From Verrucomicrobiota bacterium (GTDB lineage: Bacteria > Verrucomicrobiota > Verrucomicrobiia > Opitutales > Opitutaceae), in NCBI GenBank assembly GCA_014584295.1, contig JACTNC010000053.1:186001-250000 (forward strand): a stretch of 64,000 nt of DNA. The letters are read 5' to 3'. Position numbers and translations under genes: made by a program. Each line of letters opens with the position of its first letter. Position 1 is the stretch's first letter. The notes under the pieces are model-generated. The model was not told the DNA's origin and did no database searches. It was given only the letters and a program-made list of their open reading frames with translations. Shown in pieces: positions 46,225 to 57,121 of the stretch.

Positions 46225-47505
46225 ATGTCGTTCTCAGATTGGACCCGGCTCAGTAACGAGAACCCGGAACACGCGGCCAGGGAGTTTCACCGTCGCCTCC
46301 ATACCCTTCCGACCGATCAGCAAAGGGCCCTGATTTCCTGGGCGCCGTCGGTCGAGACACTCGCGACATCGTTTCGAAAGGCCAATTCCTCCGGAGGGGG
46401 TCTCGCTGGAGTTCCCTACCTCTTGAAGGACCTATATCCTGTGAGGGGCGTGCTCATGCGCGCGGGCTCAACACTTCTCCCGGAAGTGCGGAAAACATCC
46501 GAAAGCGACGGACTCCTCGTCAGGGTCCTGGAAATGTCGGGAGCCGTCCTTGCCGGTACTACTCACCTGAACGAGTTTGCCTGTGGGCTCACGGGTGAAA
46601 ACCCGCACTTTGGCGATGTCCTTCATCCAAGGCATGCCGACCGCTTGAGTGGCGGTTCCAGCAGTGGCTCAGCGGCCGCAGTCGCCGCGGGACTCGTCCC
46701 CTTGGCAATTGGAACGGATACCGGAGGCTCGATCCGGGTTCCTGCAGCGTTCTGCGGCATCTTCGGCATGAGACTCACGCCTCATCATCCGTGGATCAAT
46801 GACGCCTTTCCTCTATCGCGGAGTCTCGACGCGGCCGGCTGGTTCACTTCCACGGCCGAGGACATGTTGACCACACTCAGAACCCTGATTGGGAGCGGCA
46901 CGAGCAAACGGGCGCTGAATGGCGTCTATCTCGGATTCGATGGCTGGGTGTCTGCGGATGAGGACTGTGTGCACGCAATCAACACCGCTGGACAGGCTCA
47001 CGCACCCAAGGCCGATCGGCACACCCGGGATGAACTGCTCTCAGGATTTCGTGGATCCTCCCAGACTTATGCAGTCCTTCAGAGCATCGATGCCTTTGAC
47101 GTTCATCGCGAATGGATCGACACGCACAAGAGCCGCTATGGTTCCGATGCGTGGAACCGGATCGACCGCGGTCGCATGTGGACCGATAGCGAGATCGAGG
47201 CCGCGCATGTCAAACTAGCCGCGCTGCAGCTTCTGTGGCGCAAGTTCTTTCTGACCTTCGACTACCTGGTCATGCCTGCTACGCCCTTCCCTGCACTCCG
47301 CAAGGACGCCTGCACCTTGGAGAGCCGCCAGCGCATGCTCGATCTGACATCGCCGGCGAGCCTCGGCGGCCTTCCCGTCCTGACTGTACCCGTGCGCCTG
47401 GGTTCGGGCCTGACGAGCGGGCTGCAAATCGTGGTCAGCACCCCGATCAGCCCGGCAATCTCGATGATCCTATCCCGGGAACAATCGGTCGCGTTTTCAG
47501 CGTGA
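46225..47505 (+). CDS. Amidase signature-family hydrolase
   Basis: A 426-residue amidase from the ATG at 46225. The catalytic triad of the family is present: the lysine K68 in Y-L-L-K-D, the cis-serine region [14 protein letters not shown] (143-156), and the nucleophile S169 in D-T-G-G-S-I-R. Members include GatA, allophanate hydrolase, indoleacetamide and aryl-amide hydrolases; substrate cannot be told from sequence. The absence of GatB/GatC and the partnership with a GTP cyclohydrolase II and SIS gene 48 bases downstream argue against tRNA amidation and for a small ureide or formamide. Confidence 0.87.
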   Translation: MSFSDWTRLSNENPEHAAREFHRRLHTLPTDQQRALISWAPSVETLATSFRKANSSGGGLAGVPYLLKDLYPVRGVLMRAGSTLLPEVRKTSESDGLLVRVLEMSGAVLAGTTHLNEFACGLTGENPHFGDVLHPRHADRLSGGSSSGSAAAVAAGLVPLAIGTDTGGSIRVPAAFCGIFGMRLTPHHPWINDAFPLSRSLDAAGWFTSTAEDMLTTLRTLIGSGTSKRALNGVYLGFDGWVSADEDCVHAINTAGQAHAPKADRHTRDELLSGFRGSSQTYAVLQSIDAFDVHREWIDTHKSRYGSDAWNRIDRGRMWTDSEIEAAHVKLAALQLLWRKFFLTFDYLVMPATPFPALRKDACTLESRQRMLDLTSPASLGGLPVLTVPVRLGSGLTSGLQIVVSTPISPAISMILSREQSVAFSA

Positions 47506-47553
47506 TTCCCTTTGCATCTCCCCCTTTCACGCGGCGAAATCCTTCCCAACGAA

Positions 47554-49131
47554 ATGTCTACTCCTTCCCAAGACAGCCCTCCGCAACAATCGATGCCGGC
47601 ACGCGACTTTGCCGACCTGGTCCGGCAGCTCCAGCATAAGGCAGGCTCAGCGATGTCCTTGGCGAATACCGAGGATCGCCCTCTCTACGGACGGACTCTC
47701 TACATCGCCAATTGCCCACTCGACACGCGCTTCGGTGAATTTCGTGCCTACATTTTCCAGGATATCATCGACAAACACTATATCGTCGCACTTGCGCACG
47801 GCGATATTGTCGCCGCAAAGACACTCTACACGAGGCTCCACTCCTCCTGCGTGACCAGTGAAACGCTTCGCGGTTGCGACTGCGACTGTGTTCAGCAACT
47901 CGAGGGCGCCTTTCAAGTCATTGCCAGGAAGGGCACCGGAATCCTGTTTTATCTGCTCCAAGAAGGCCGAGGAGTTGGTTACGTCGGCAAGGCCCGCGAT
48001 CGCATGCTTGTCCAGGCTTCGCTGGATCAACTCTCGACCTTCGCCGCATATCACGCGATGGGCCTCGAGAAGGACCACCGGAACTACGACAACATCTCCC
48101 AAATCTGTTACCTCCTCGGCATCACCGCATCCTGGATCGTGCTGACCAACAATCCCGACAAGGTGGCCGCGCTCAAGTCCCAGGGCCTTGAGGTGGTCGG
48201 CACTGAACCCCTGGAATTCGAGCCTTCACCTTTCAACCTCGCCTACCTCACGTCAAAGGCGGCAGGTGGCCACATCCTGAAACGTCCGTCAGCAACAACC
48301 GTAAAGCGGGCCCTGCCGCCTGAACCGGTGATCCCCTTCAAGCCGCACGCCCTGCCGGAAGCACGCCGTTTCATCTATTCAGCGAGCTATTTTCTTCCGA
48401 TGAAACCCGTGGACAACGATGTGCTTCTCACCGAAGCGCAGTTCACCGCCCTTTTTCAGAAAAAGACGATCGACCGTTACATGTCAGGACCACAACCGCT
48501 CGTTCGTGAATATCAATTGATCCGGGATAACCGGTTTTTCGTAAAGATCGATGTTGAGAACCTGACGGCGTTCCGCCGCGACAATGCCAACGATCCCATC
48601 GTGGACCTCCTGACAACGCCCTATTGGTTCCGCGTGCATGTCTACTACGACATCGTGACCAGCCAGGACATTGTCGTGCTGACCCACGGTCACGCGAAAC
48701 CCACAGACATACCTGTCGTGCGGCTCCACTCGGAATCCCTCTTCAATCGATTCCCTCTGCGATCGGTCGACAACCGGGACAAATACAAGGCCTCGGTAAA
48801 ACACATCGTCACCTATGGTGTTGGAGCAATCCAGCTTATCCACAATGACGGCCGCGGGGCGGGTTTTGGCGCTCATGCGATCGACCTGATGATGACCGAA
48901 ACTGCTGAAGTGGCCTCCAGCGACGAGGCTTACCGAAAGCTGGGAGTCGACTACGATAGCCGAGATTATGATGCTGCTCTCCGCCTTCTTAGGCATCACA
49001 TTCCAAACGAGAAGATCCAGATGATCATGAACTCGCCCGGCAGTCTGGTAAAAAAACCGGAGTATGCCCAGGCACTCAATGTGCAGCGAATGGACGTCGA
49101 AAAGTGGATATTCCTGGACGACCAAGCCTGA
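47554..49131 (+). CDS. Two-domain GTP cyclohydrolase II-like protein
   Basis: A 525-residue fusion. Domain 1 (about 40-230) is a complete GTP cyclohydrolase II: R-L-H-S-S-C99-x10-C110-x-C112 supplies the zinc ligands, Q-E-G-R-G (136-140) is the catalytic loop, and L-T-N-N-P (197-201) is the base of the pocket. Domain 2 (about 315-525) repeats the order: R-L-H-S-E-S (390-395), N-D-G-R-G (431-435) and M-N-S-P (492-495), but has no cysteines. Single-domain RibA makes the riboflavin precursor; no rib genes adjoin this, so it is probably not riboflavin synthesis. URC1-type uracil-catabolism enzymes are related. It sits between an amidase and a SIS gene. Confidence 0.85.
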   Translation: MSTPSQDSPPQQSMPARDFADLVRQLQHKAGSAMSLANTEDRPLYGRTLYIANCPLDTRFGEFRAYIFQDIIDKHYIVALAHGDIVAAKTLYTRLHSSCVTSETLRGCDCDCVQQLEGAFQVIARKGTGILFYLLQEGRGVGYVGKARDRMLVQASLDQLSTFAAYHAMGLEKDHRNYDNISQICYLLGITASWIVLTNNPDKVAALKSQGLEVVGTEPLEFEPSPFNLAYLTSKAAGGHILKRPSATTVKRALPPEPVIPFKPHALPEARRFIYSASYFLPMKPVDNDVLLTEAQFTALFQKKTIDRYMSGPQPLVREYQLIRDNRFFVKIDVENLTAFRRDNANDPIVDLLTTPYWFRVHVYYDIVTSQDIVVLTHGHAKPTDIPVVRLHSESLFNRFPLRSVDNRDKYKASVKHIVTYGVGAIQLIHNDGRGAGFGAHAIDLMMTETAEVASSDEAYRKLGVDYDSRDYDAALRLLRHHIPNEKIQMIMNSPGSLVKKPEYAQALNVQRMDVEKWIFLDDQA

Positions 49132-49149
49132 GGATCCCTGCGGCTCGCC

Positions 49150-50238
49150 ATGACTGACACCCTTGGTCACAGCCTTCTCGAGAAGCGCATCTCACAGATC
49201 CCCGGGGTGCTGGAGGACATGATTTCGCGGGGGCCGTGCCGCCTGAAGCCGGCGAGTCTTCAATCGACCCGGTTTGTCATCACGGGAACGGGCAGCTCCG
49301 AGGCGCATGCACGGTACCTGTCGATGCTCCTCAACCTGTATTGCGACCGGGCAGCGACCTACCTGCCTCTCTCCGGATTCACCACAGCGAATCGACGAGC
49401 CTTTGAAGGCAAGACGCTCGTCGTTTTTTCACAGGGCGTCTCTCCCAATGCCCAGATTGCCATAAACCGGCGCGAGGATTTTCAACATACGATTCTCTTC
49501 ACCGCAACAAGTCCGGAAACAGCATTGAAGGCGGGCAAGCCCGATCGCGCCAGATTGCTGCAGCTCCTGCTCGATGACGGAGGAGACCTGATCGAGTTCC
49601 CTCTCGCCGAAGAATACACTACATTGATTCGATTCGTCGGACCGATGGCAGGCTATCTAACGGCCCTCCAATTTGTGGCCCAGTTTCCCGCATGCCGGTT
49701 TCCGATGCCAACATCCGCGCAGATCCTTCCGCTCCTCGGGGCAAGTCCACCGTCGGATCTGGTCGAGGACATGCTGACGACTCCCGGCACGTTTTCGCAG
49801 GGATTCAATCTGGTCACCGCGGCGCCCATCTCGGATTTTGCGCAAAACCTCGCATGCAAGTTCATGGAAGGCCTCTACTGGCCATGCCCCCTCATTTCGG
49901 ATTTTCTCCAGTTTGCACACGGTCCCTTCCAGCAGATGAACGCCCATCCCAAGCCGGTTGTGATCCTCCAGGGCAACAATCCCATGGAGGCGGAAATGGT
50001 GCAGCGGAGCGTTTCCATGCTCCGGGACGTCGGGCTCGGGGCATATGTGATACACACAGACGCACCGCCATTGTATTCAATTTTTGGATTCGAGGCGGCA
50101 CTCAATCGTCTCATCCTGCCGGCCATGAAACGAATGCAGATCAACCAGGTGCAATGGCCTGGAAAGGGTCGAGATGACCTTCTCTACGGGTTCTGTCCCG
50201 ACCCTGTGCGCCTGCCGGGCAACAGGCCCGCCGTCTAG
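49150..50238 (+). CDS. SIS-domain sugar-phosphate isomerase-like protein
   Basis: A 362-residue double-SIS protein of GlmS/AgaS/FrlB type without a glutaminase domain. The first SIS has I-T-G-T-G-S-S-E-A-H-A-R (residues 44-55), which binds sugar phosphates. The second has C-K-F-M-E-G-L-Y-W then A-H-G-P (256-259), matching the K-F-K-E and H-G-P segments of the GlmS isomerase domain. It likely acts on a phosphosugar, either isomerising or removing an amine. It starts 18 bases after the GTP cyclohydrolase II-like gene and closes the three-gene operon. Its stop abuts the clpX stop. Confidence 0.8.
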   Translation: MTDTLGHSLLEKRISQIPGVLEDMISRGPCRLKPASLQSTRFVITGTGSSEAHARYLSMLLNLYCDRAATYLPLSGFTTANRRAFEGKTLVVFSQGVSPNAQIAINRREDFQHTILFTATSPETALKAGKPDRARLLQLLLDDGGDLIEFPLAEEYTTLIRFVGPMAGYLTALQFVAQFPACRFPMPTSAQILPLLGASPPSDLVEDMLTTPGTFSQGFNLVTAAPISDFAQNLACKFMEGLYWPCPLISDFLQFAHGPFQQMNAHPKPVVILQGNNPMEAEMVQRSVSMLRDVGLGAYVIHTDAPPLYSIFGFEAALNRLILPAMKRMQINQVQWPGKGRDDLLYGFCPDPVRLPGNRPAV

Positions 50239-50239
50239 T

Positions 50240-50249
<10 letters not shown>
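50229..50249. terminator. Hairpin containing both stop codons of convergent SIS and clpX genes
   Basis: CGCCGTCTAG (50229-50238) pairs with CTAGGCGGCG (50240-50249) with one T-G wobble and a 1-base centre. The stop codons of the two converging genes (50236-50238 and 50240-50242) lie inside the arms, so this is a compact bidirectional terminator candidate. It has no T-run. Confidence 0.4.
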
Positions 50250-51535
<1,286 letters not shown>

Positions 51536-51658
51536 GATATTGCTTGAATGGATTGCCGGCAGATGGGTGGAAACGGCGCGATCGACCGTACATCGGCACA
51601 GCTAGTGTGCGGTTGATCACCTTGCAAATCCGAAGACAGGAAAAAGGAGCTTCTGAAT

Positions 51659-51684
51659 GCTTCAGCCACAAAATTTGCTGAAGC
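51659..51684 (-). terminator. 8-bp hairpin between clpP and clpX
   Basis: GCTTCAGC (51659-51666) pairs perfectly with GCTGAAGC (51677-51684) around a 10-base loop in the 172-base clpP-clpX gap, 24 bases after the clpP stop. There is no immediate T-run; it may be a weak terminator, an RNA-processing site or a stabiliser that sets different ClpP and ClpX amounts. Confidence 0.4.
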
Positions 51685-51707
51685 CCATCCAATTACAAAA
51701 CAAGCAA

Positions 51708-52325
51708 TCAGACCGCCGCGGCAATCTTGCTCGCATCCCGCATGGATGCCTCAACATGATCCACCAGTCCATAGGCCTTTGCCTCTTCGGCAGTCATGTA
51801 ATAATCGCGGTCCGAGTCCTTTTCCACCTGTTCCGGAGTCTTTCCGGTATGTTTGGCCAGGGTCTCATTCAGTGTCTTCTTCCACCGGAGGATTTCCCTC
51901 GCAGCAATGGCGATGTCAGCCGTTTGCCCGCCCGCCCCACCGCTGGGCTGGTGAATCATCACCCGACTGTTGGGAAGGGCGAATCGTTTGCCCTTCGTCC
52001 CCGCAGCCAGCAATACCGTGCTCATGCTGGCAGCCATTCCAATGCAATAGGTCACAATATCGCACTGGAGAAAATTCATGGTGTCGTAGATCGCCATTCC
52101 ACCCGTAACGATGCCACCCGGCGAGTTGATGTAGATGTGGATGTCCTTCTTGGAATCCTCCATCTGCAGGAAGAGCAACTGTGCGATGACGCTGTTGGCG
52201 ACACCGTCGTCGATCGGGGTGCCGATGAAGATGATGCGGTCCTTCAACAGGCGGCTGTAGATGTCCATCGACCGTTCACCACGGCCGGTGTTTTCAATGA
52301 CGTAGGGGATGTAGTAGGAGCTCAC
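51708..52325 (-). CDS. clpP: ATP-dependent Clp protease proteolytic subunit ClpP
   Basis: A 205-residue serine protease subunit. The catalytic triad is Ser100 in G-M-A-A-S-M, His125 in M-I-H-Q-P-S-G-G and Asp174 in [15 protein letters not shown] and the handle helix fit ClpP of ordinary length. It starts at GTG 52325, 21 bases after the tig stop. It degrades unfolded proteins with ClpX. Confidence 0.97.
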   Translation of the reverse strand: MSSYYIPYVIENTGRGERSMDIYSRLLKDRIIFIGTPIDDGVANSVIAQLLFLQMEDSKKDIHIYINSPGGIVTGGMAIYDTMNFLQCDIVTYCIGMAASMSTVLLAAGTKGKRFALPNSRVMIHQPSGGAGGQTADIAIAAREILRWKKTLNETLAKHTGKTPEQVEKDSDRDYYMTAEEAKAYGLVDHVEASMRDASKIAAAV

Positions 52326-52346
52326 AAGGAGGCGTACACGTGTGGA

Positions 52347-53660
52347 TTATGCTTTGCTCACCACCTTAGCCTTGGAAACCAGGAATTCAACCGCCTTGTC
52401 GAAAATGATGTCCTGATGAACGGACCGCAGGTGATCACGGTCGCCGGAAAGCTGCTTCAGGAGCTTGTCGGGCGCGACGTGAGAACGCTGCGATTCCTGA
52501 ATGATGTATTGGTTGATGTCATTCTCAGATACCTTGATGTCTTCCTTCTCGGCGATCTTCGAAAGGATCAACTGGCTCTTGACCCGTGAAGCAGCCGACC
52601 GGCGGGCGCCTTCATAGAGCTCCTTCTTGTCCTTTTCAAACTGCTCCTGGGTGACTCCCCGGCGCATGTTCTCCTCGATGAATCGCCGAAGCACGTTCTG
52701 AGTTTCGACGTCGACCAGGGACGCAGGAATTTCAAAGTCGGTTCTCTGCAGAAGCGCCTCGATCACCTGCCGGCGCTGATCGGTCCTGTTTTGATACTCC
52801 TTCTGCATCTTGAGATTCCCCTGAATGCCCGACCTGAATTGCTCTATACTCTCGGCCTGGTGCGTCTTCAGGAATTCCTCATCGACCTCCGGCAGCACGC
52901 GCTCACGGACTTCGAGGATCTCGATCGCATAAACCGCAGACTTTCCCGCAAGCGTGGGCGCTCCGTGAAACTCGGCAGGGAATTGCACGGTTATCTCCTT
53001 CTTGTCTCCTGTGCTCAGACCGGACAACTGCTTCCCAAGACCGGGAATCAATCCCTCCTGCTCCCCGTCCACCTCTTCCCAGGTTTGCGGCACCTTTCCG
53101 TAGATCTGCTTGTCGGGTACCAGTTCAAGGATCGGTTTGCCGTCAACAGACCCCTCATAGGACAGCTTGATGTAGTCGCCCTTTTGCGATGCCCGATCCG
53201 CAACCTTGAAGTCGGCCCGTTCACTGCGAAGCCTCTCGACGACCTGATCGATTTCGGCATCGCTTACCTCGGTGCTGCCCACTTCGGTCGTGAGCTCCGC
53301 GTAATCCGGAATCGAGAACTCCGGCCGCACATCGATTGAAAAGGTTACCTCCGCAGGCTTGCCATTTTCAATTGTGCCTGGATTGGCCTGAACCAGGTTG
53401 AGGACGTCGAGCTTACTCTTCTCAACCCCCTCCCGATAGGCCTCGGCGACGACCTTTTGCTTGAACTCATCTGCAATGTCCTTCTCAAACCGCTTGGCGA
53501 TCACCGCCGCAGGAGCCTTGCCTGGGCGAAATCCCGGTATCTTGGCGTACCGGACAAATTCGGCAACGGTGGCCGCATGCTTGGAGGAAACCTCGGTGGC
53601 ATCAAGTGATACGACAAGATTCTTGCGAGTAATGGATTGATCTTGGACTGCGGTGTTCAC
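52347..53660 (-). CDS. tig: Trigger factor (ribosome-associated chaperone and PPIase)
   Basis: A 437-residue three-domain chaperone that binds nascent chains at the ribosome exit. The N-terminal domain carries the ribosome-docking G-F-R-P-G-K-A-P. A FKBP-type PPIase domain (about 150-240) has G-D-Y-I-K-L-S-Y-E-G and G-L-x-x-G-D-K-K-E-I-T-V-x-F-P. The C-terminal helical arms follow. Start is a GTG at 53660. Gene order tig-clpP-clpX is common in bacteria, linking folding to degradation. Confidence 0.96.
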   Translation of the reverse strand: MNTAVQDQSITRKNLVVSLDATEVSSKHAATVAEFVRYAKIPGFRPGKAPAAVIAKRFEKDIADEFKQKVVAEAYREGVEKSKLDVLNLVQANPGTIENGKPAEVTFSIDVRPEFSIPDYAELTTEVGSTEVSDAEIDQVVERLRSERADFKVADRASQKGDYIKLSYEGSVDGKPILELVPDKQIYGKVPQTWEEVDGEQEGLIPGLGKQLSGLSTGDKKEITVQFPAEFHGAPTLAGKSAVYAIEILEVRERVLPEVDEEFLKTHQAESIEQFRSGIQGNLKMQKEYQNRTDQRRQVIEALLQRTDFEIPASLVDVETQNVLRRFIEENMRRGVTQEQFEKDKKELYEGARRSAASRVKSQLILSKIAEKEDIKVSENDINQYIIQESQRSHVAPDKLLKQLSGDRDHLRSVHQDIIFDKAVEFLVSKAKVVSKA

Positions 53661-53788
53661 GGGAAAGGAACGAACTGAAGGGAATGTTTGATGAATCGTT
53701 GAAACTGCAAAACCGCCGAACCGCGGTCAATGCCGTATTCTGAACGCTTGCACGCCACAGCAGCGATCCGTTTGGTCCCATCTGACGC

Positions 53789-54439
53789 ATGCATTCCCTC
53801 CAAAGCCTCAGATCTGCCCACCCTGCAATCCTTGTGCTGGACGCGGCATCATCAAGGATTCAGGCGGGCTTGCTGAGCGCTGATCAGAATGACCCGTGGG
53901 CGCAGTTCCAGGGTGATGCGGGTTTAGGAGTGTTTGCCTGCATCGAGCAACTGGGATGTGATTTGCGCACAGTGGATGCGTTTCTTTTCTGCGAGGGCCC
54001 CGGATCGATCCTTGGCATTCGAACGGTTGCCATGGCCATCCGCACATGGCAGTCCATCCGACCGCGTCCGGCTTACTCCTATCGAAGCCTAGAACTCGTC
54101 GCCCACGCCCTTGCCCCAGAGAAACGAAACCTGCGGGTTTTCGCTGATGCACGTCGGGAAACGTGGCATGTAGTGAATGTGGCAGCCGACGGAACTGTGA
54201 GTCCGCTCACCCGCATTCCTCACTCCGACCTCCATGGCGACATCGTGATGCCGGAGAACTTTCGCAATTGGACCGCAATCCCGTCGAACACACGCACCGT
54301 TCCGTACGACCTTGCGCCGCTTCTCGCTGCAACGGCATCGGTGCCGCTCTTCACGCACACGCCCGCACCGGATGCCTTCAGCTACGAAACACCTCAATAC
54401 GTGACGTGGTCGCCGAAGATACATCGAGCGCCTGTATGA
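53789..54439 (+). CDS. tsaB: tRNA threonylcarbamoyladenosine biosynthesis protein TsaB
   Basis: A 216-residue ASKHA-fold protein that partners TsaD and TsaE in t6A37 tRNA modification. It has the strand V-L-D-A-A-S-S-R-I-Q-A-G-L, then E-G-P-G-S-I-L-G-I-R, the TsaB hallmark, and A-D-A-R-R-E-T-W-H-V. Its stop overlaps the alr ATG (ATGA), so translation is coupled. TsaC/Sua5 is at 4940-5971; TsaD and TsaE are outside the window. Confidence 0.88.
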   Translation: MHSLQSLRSAHPAILVLDAASSRIQAGLLSADQNDPWAQFQGDAGLGVFACIEQLGCDLRTVDAFLFCEGPGSILGIRTVAMAIRTWQSIRPRPAYSYRSLELVAHALAPEKRNLRVFADARRETWHVVNVAADGTVSPLTRIPHSDLHGDIVMPENFRNWTAIPSNTRTVPYDLAPLLAATASVPLFTHTPAPDAFSYETPQYVTWSPKIHRAPV

Positions 54440-55590
54440 GTTCGACGACCGCATCCCACCTGCCCCTGCGTTGCTGGGCTGAAATCGATCTTGCCGCGCT
54501 CGAGCGAAATCTCCGCGCCATTCGGGCCTCGCTTCCTGCGCACATGCGTTATGTCGCCGTGGTCAAGGCTGATGCTTACGGACACGGACTCCATCATGCC
54601 GCTGCACGGCTGATGCACGCCGGTGCCGATCTCTTTGCAGTCGCCACTTTGAATGAAGCGATGTCTCTGCGTGAAATTGGCTCGGGCTGGCCGATTCTCC
54701 TGCTGAGTCCACTCCTGGTTGAAGAAGACCGGTATGTCGCTGAATTCGGACTCACAGCAACGGTGTCGAGTTCCGAGGAGGTCAAACGTCTCGCACGGGC
54801 AGGTCGAAAAGCGGGCAGGCCCGTCGAGGTTCATCTCAAGATCGACACAGGCACCGGGCGCCTTGGTGTATGGCATCCCGATGCATCGATCCTCTATGAT
54901 GAGATTCGTGCAACTCCGGAACTGCGCCTTGCCGGAATTTTCACGCACTTCGCTGCATCCGATGACGATCCGGAGTTCACCGCCGAACAGCGCCGCCGTC
55001 TGGTGGCCGCTCTCGCGCGTTGTGGACCGATAAATACGTCATCGCTTTTCATTCATGCGGACAACAGCGCTGGCTTGGAAAGCATAGAGACCGCTGGACC
55101 TTTCAATGCCGTCCGTATCGGGCTTCTTCAATTCGGCGTGTTACCGTGTGCGGGATCGCTGCTGTCATCAGTCCACGCCGAACCCGTCTTCAGCCTGAAA
55201 ACAAAGGTGGGGCTGGTGAAGCGCCTTCCGGCGGGAACAAGCATCAGCTACGGTCGTACCTGCACGCTTCAGCGGGACTCAACGGTTGCAATCCTCTGCG
55301 CGGGATACGCTGACGGCCTGTCGCGCTCTGCAAGCAATCGAGGCCAGGCACTCATAAGAGGTGCCCGATGCAGAATACTTGGCCGCGTTACGATGGACCA
55401 GACCGTGGTGGATGTCACGGACGTCCCCGGTGTCGCGTCGGGCGATGAAGCCGTGCTCGTGGGTAAACAGTTGTCGGGGGAAATCTCGCTCTCTGAATTC
55501 AGCCAATGGGCAGATACCATCCCGTGGGAAACCTTGACTTCCATTACCAAGCGTGTCCCCCGCGTGTACCGAACTCCTCTCGGGCTCTGA
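54436..55590 (+). CDS. alr: Alanine racemase
   Basis: A 384-residue PLP enzyme supplying D-alanine for peptidoglycan. The ATG at 54436 overlaps the tsaB stop by four bases; a long open stretch upstream is out of frame with the family and rejected. The PLP lysine is K44 in V-A-V-V-K-A-D-A-Y-G-H-G. The catalytic tyrosine is in S-I-S-Y-G-R-T-C. R-I-G-L-L-Q-F-G and C-A-G-Y-A-D-G-L complete the signature. Both Alr domains are intact. Confidence 0.95.
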   Translation: MSSTTASHLPLRCWAEIDLAALERNLRAIRASLPAHMRYVAVVKADAYGHGLHHAAARLMHAGADLFAVATLNEAMSLREIGSGWPILLLSPLLVEEDRYVAEFGLTATVSSSEEVKRLARAGRKAGRPVEVHLKIDTGTGRLGVWHPDASILYDEIRATPELRLAGIFTHFAASDDDPEFTAEQRRRLVAALARCGPINTSSLFIHADNSAGLESIETAGPFNAVRIGLLQFGVLPCAGSLLSSVHAEPVFSLKTKVGLVKRLPAGTSISYGRTCTLQRDSTVAILCAGYADGLSRSASNRGQALIRGARCRILGRVTMDQTVVDVTDVPGVASGDEAVLVGKQLSGEISLSEFSQWADTIPWETLTSITKRVPRVYRTPLGL

Positions 55591-55647
55591 TGGGGCGCGG
55601 ACCCCGGCAAAGGCGCGCATTGCCGAGAAAAGGTCCCAAGGACGCAT

Positions 55648-57006
55648 CTACTTGCCGATGGCGTAAACGCGAAATCCAAGCGCCTTGAGTGCGGCATGCG
55701 GCAGGATATTGCGCCCGTCAAAAATAAACGCGGGCTTCTGCATCGCCTCAAATAGCCTTCGAAAATCGAGCGTCTTGAACTCGTCCCACTCCGTCACCAC
55801 GACAAGCGCGTGAGCCTTGTCCGCCGCGGCATAGGGTGAGTCGGCGATCGTCAGGCGGCTGCCTTCCGCTCCCGCCCCCGTCGATTCCCTGTGGATGACA
55901 TCAGGTGGGACCTTCGGGTCGTACACGGCAACATGCGCCTGTTCAGCAAGAAGATCCTTCACGACACTGATGGCGGCCGATTCCCGTGTGTCGTTCGTGT
56001 CCTTCTTGAAGGCAAAACCGAGGACGGCAATCTTCTTCTCCGCCACCGAATTGTACAGGGTGCGAACGATCTTCGCTGCAAAGCGCCGCTTCTGCCAGTC
56101 GTTCATGCGCACGACGTGATCCCAGTAGGATGCGACTTCGGGCAATCCAAAGTGCTCGGACAGGTAGACAAGGTTTAGGATGTCCTTCTGGAAACAAGAG
56201 CCGCCAAACCCCACGCTCGCCTTGAGAAACTTTGGGCCGATGCGCGAATCCCGGCCAATTGCGTTCGCGACTTCATCGACATCGGCACCCGTCGCTTCGC
56301 ACAGGGCCGAGATCGAGTTGATCGACGAAATGCGCTGCGCAAGGAAGGCATTGGCCACGAGCTTGGAAAGTTCCGATGACCAAAGGTTGCTCGTGATAAT
56401 GCGATCCAGCGGGACCCAGCGCGCATAGATGTCCACCAGGGTCTTCACCGCGCGATCCCCCTCTGGAGTCTTCTCTCCTCCGATCAGCACACGGTCCGGC
56501 GAGAGCAGATCTGCAATGGCAGTTCCCTCTGCAAGAAACTCGGGATTCGAAAGCACCTGATGCACAATCCCGCGCCCATTCGCACCCAGAATGTCCTTGA
56601 TCGTTTCAGCCGTCTTGACCGGAATGGTGGACTTTTCGACGATGATCTTGGGGGAGTCCGCAGCTTCAGCGATGGTGCGTGCGACGGATTCGATATAGCG
56701 AAGATCCGCCGCACGGCCCGCGCCGACACCATAGCTTTTTGTCGGAGTATTCACCGCGACAAAGATCAGATCGGACTGTTTGATGGTCGCCGTGACCTCG
56801 GTTGAGAAAAACAGGTTGCGACCTCGGCACTTGCTCACGACTTCGTCAAGTCCGGGTTCGTAGATCGGCAGCGATCCCGAATTCCATGCCGCGATGCGTG
56901 CAGCATTCATGTCGACCACGGTGACCGTCACATCCGGGGCCTTCAGGGCTATCATCGCCATTGTGGGTCCACCCACATATCCGGCGCCAATACAGCAGAT
57001 TTTCAT
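55648..57006 (-). CDS. ugd: UDP-glucose 6-dehydrogenase
   Basis: A 452-residue NAD-dependent enzyme that oxidises UDP-glucose to UDP-glucuronate in two steps. It opens with [12 protein letters not shown] (Rossmann), then A-V-N-T-P-T-K, and V-E-K-S-T-I-P-V. The catalytic cysteine is C271 in [26 protein letters not shown] begins the UDP-binding domain. The length and [12 protein letters not shown] insert fit the longer, animal-like UGDH class. UDP-glucuronate feeds capsule or LPS sugars. Confidence 0.94.
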   Translation of the reverse strand: MKICCIGAGYVGGPTMAMIALKAPDVTVTVVDMNAARIAAWNSGSLPIYEPGLDEVVSKCRGRNLFFSTEVTATIKQSDLIFVAVNTPTKSYGVGAGRAADLRYIESVARTIAEAADSPKIIVEKSTIPVKTAETIKDILGANGRGIVHQVLSNPEFLAEGTAIADLLSPDRVLIGGEKTPEGDRAVKTLVDIYARWVPLDRIITSNLWSSELSKLVANAFLAQRISSINSISALCEATGADVDEVANAIGRDSRIGPKFLKASVGFGGSCFQKDILNLVYLSEHFGLPEVASYWDHVVRMNDWQKRRFAAKIVRTLYNSVAEKKIAVLGFAFKKDTNDTRESAAISVVKDLLAEQAHVAVYDPKVPPDVIHRESTGAGAEGSRLTIADSPYAAADKAHALVVVTEWDEFKTLDFRRLFEAMQKPAFIFDGRNILPHAALKALGFRVYAIGK

Positions 57007-57071
57007 CGTTTCAAATCGAGGTCAGCACACTTTCGGTTTTTGCCATTTGGCCGTTTCCGATCAGACGCCAC

Positions 57072-57099
57072 AAAAAGGCGGGCTTCAAGAAAGCCCGCC
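57072..57099 (-). terminator. Rho-independent terminator of ftsH
   Basis: On the minus strand GGCGGGCTT (57091-57099) pairs perfectly with AAGCCCGCC (57077-57085) around a 5-base loop, followed directly by TTTTT (57072-57076). It lies about 23 bases after the ftsH stop. This is the strongest terminator in the window. Confidence 0.92.
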
Positions 57100-57121
57100 G
57101 GACGCGCCAACACAGTGGCAC

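Noticed and set aside
47554..50238. Riboflavin operon
   Set aside because: Only a GTP cyclohydrolase II is present; ribB, ribD, ribE and ribH are absent and domain 2 is unlike RibB.
51657..52589. 310-codon plus-strand open frame
   Set aside because: It is antisense to clpP and the end of tig, both of which are intact.
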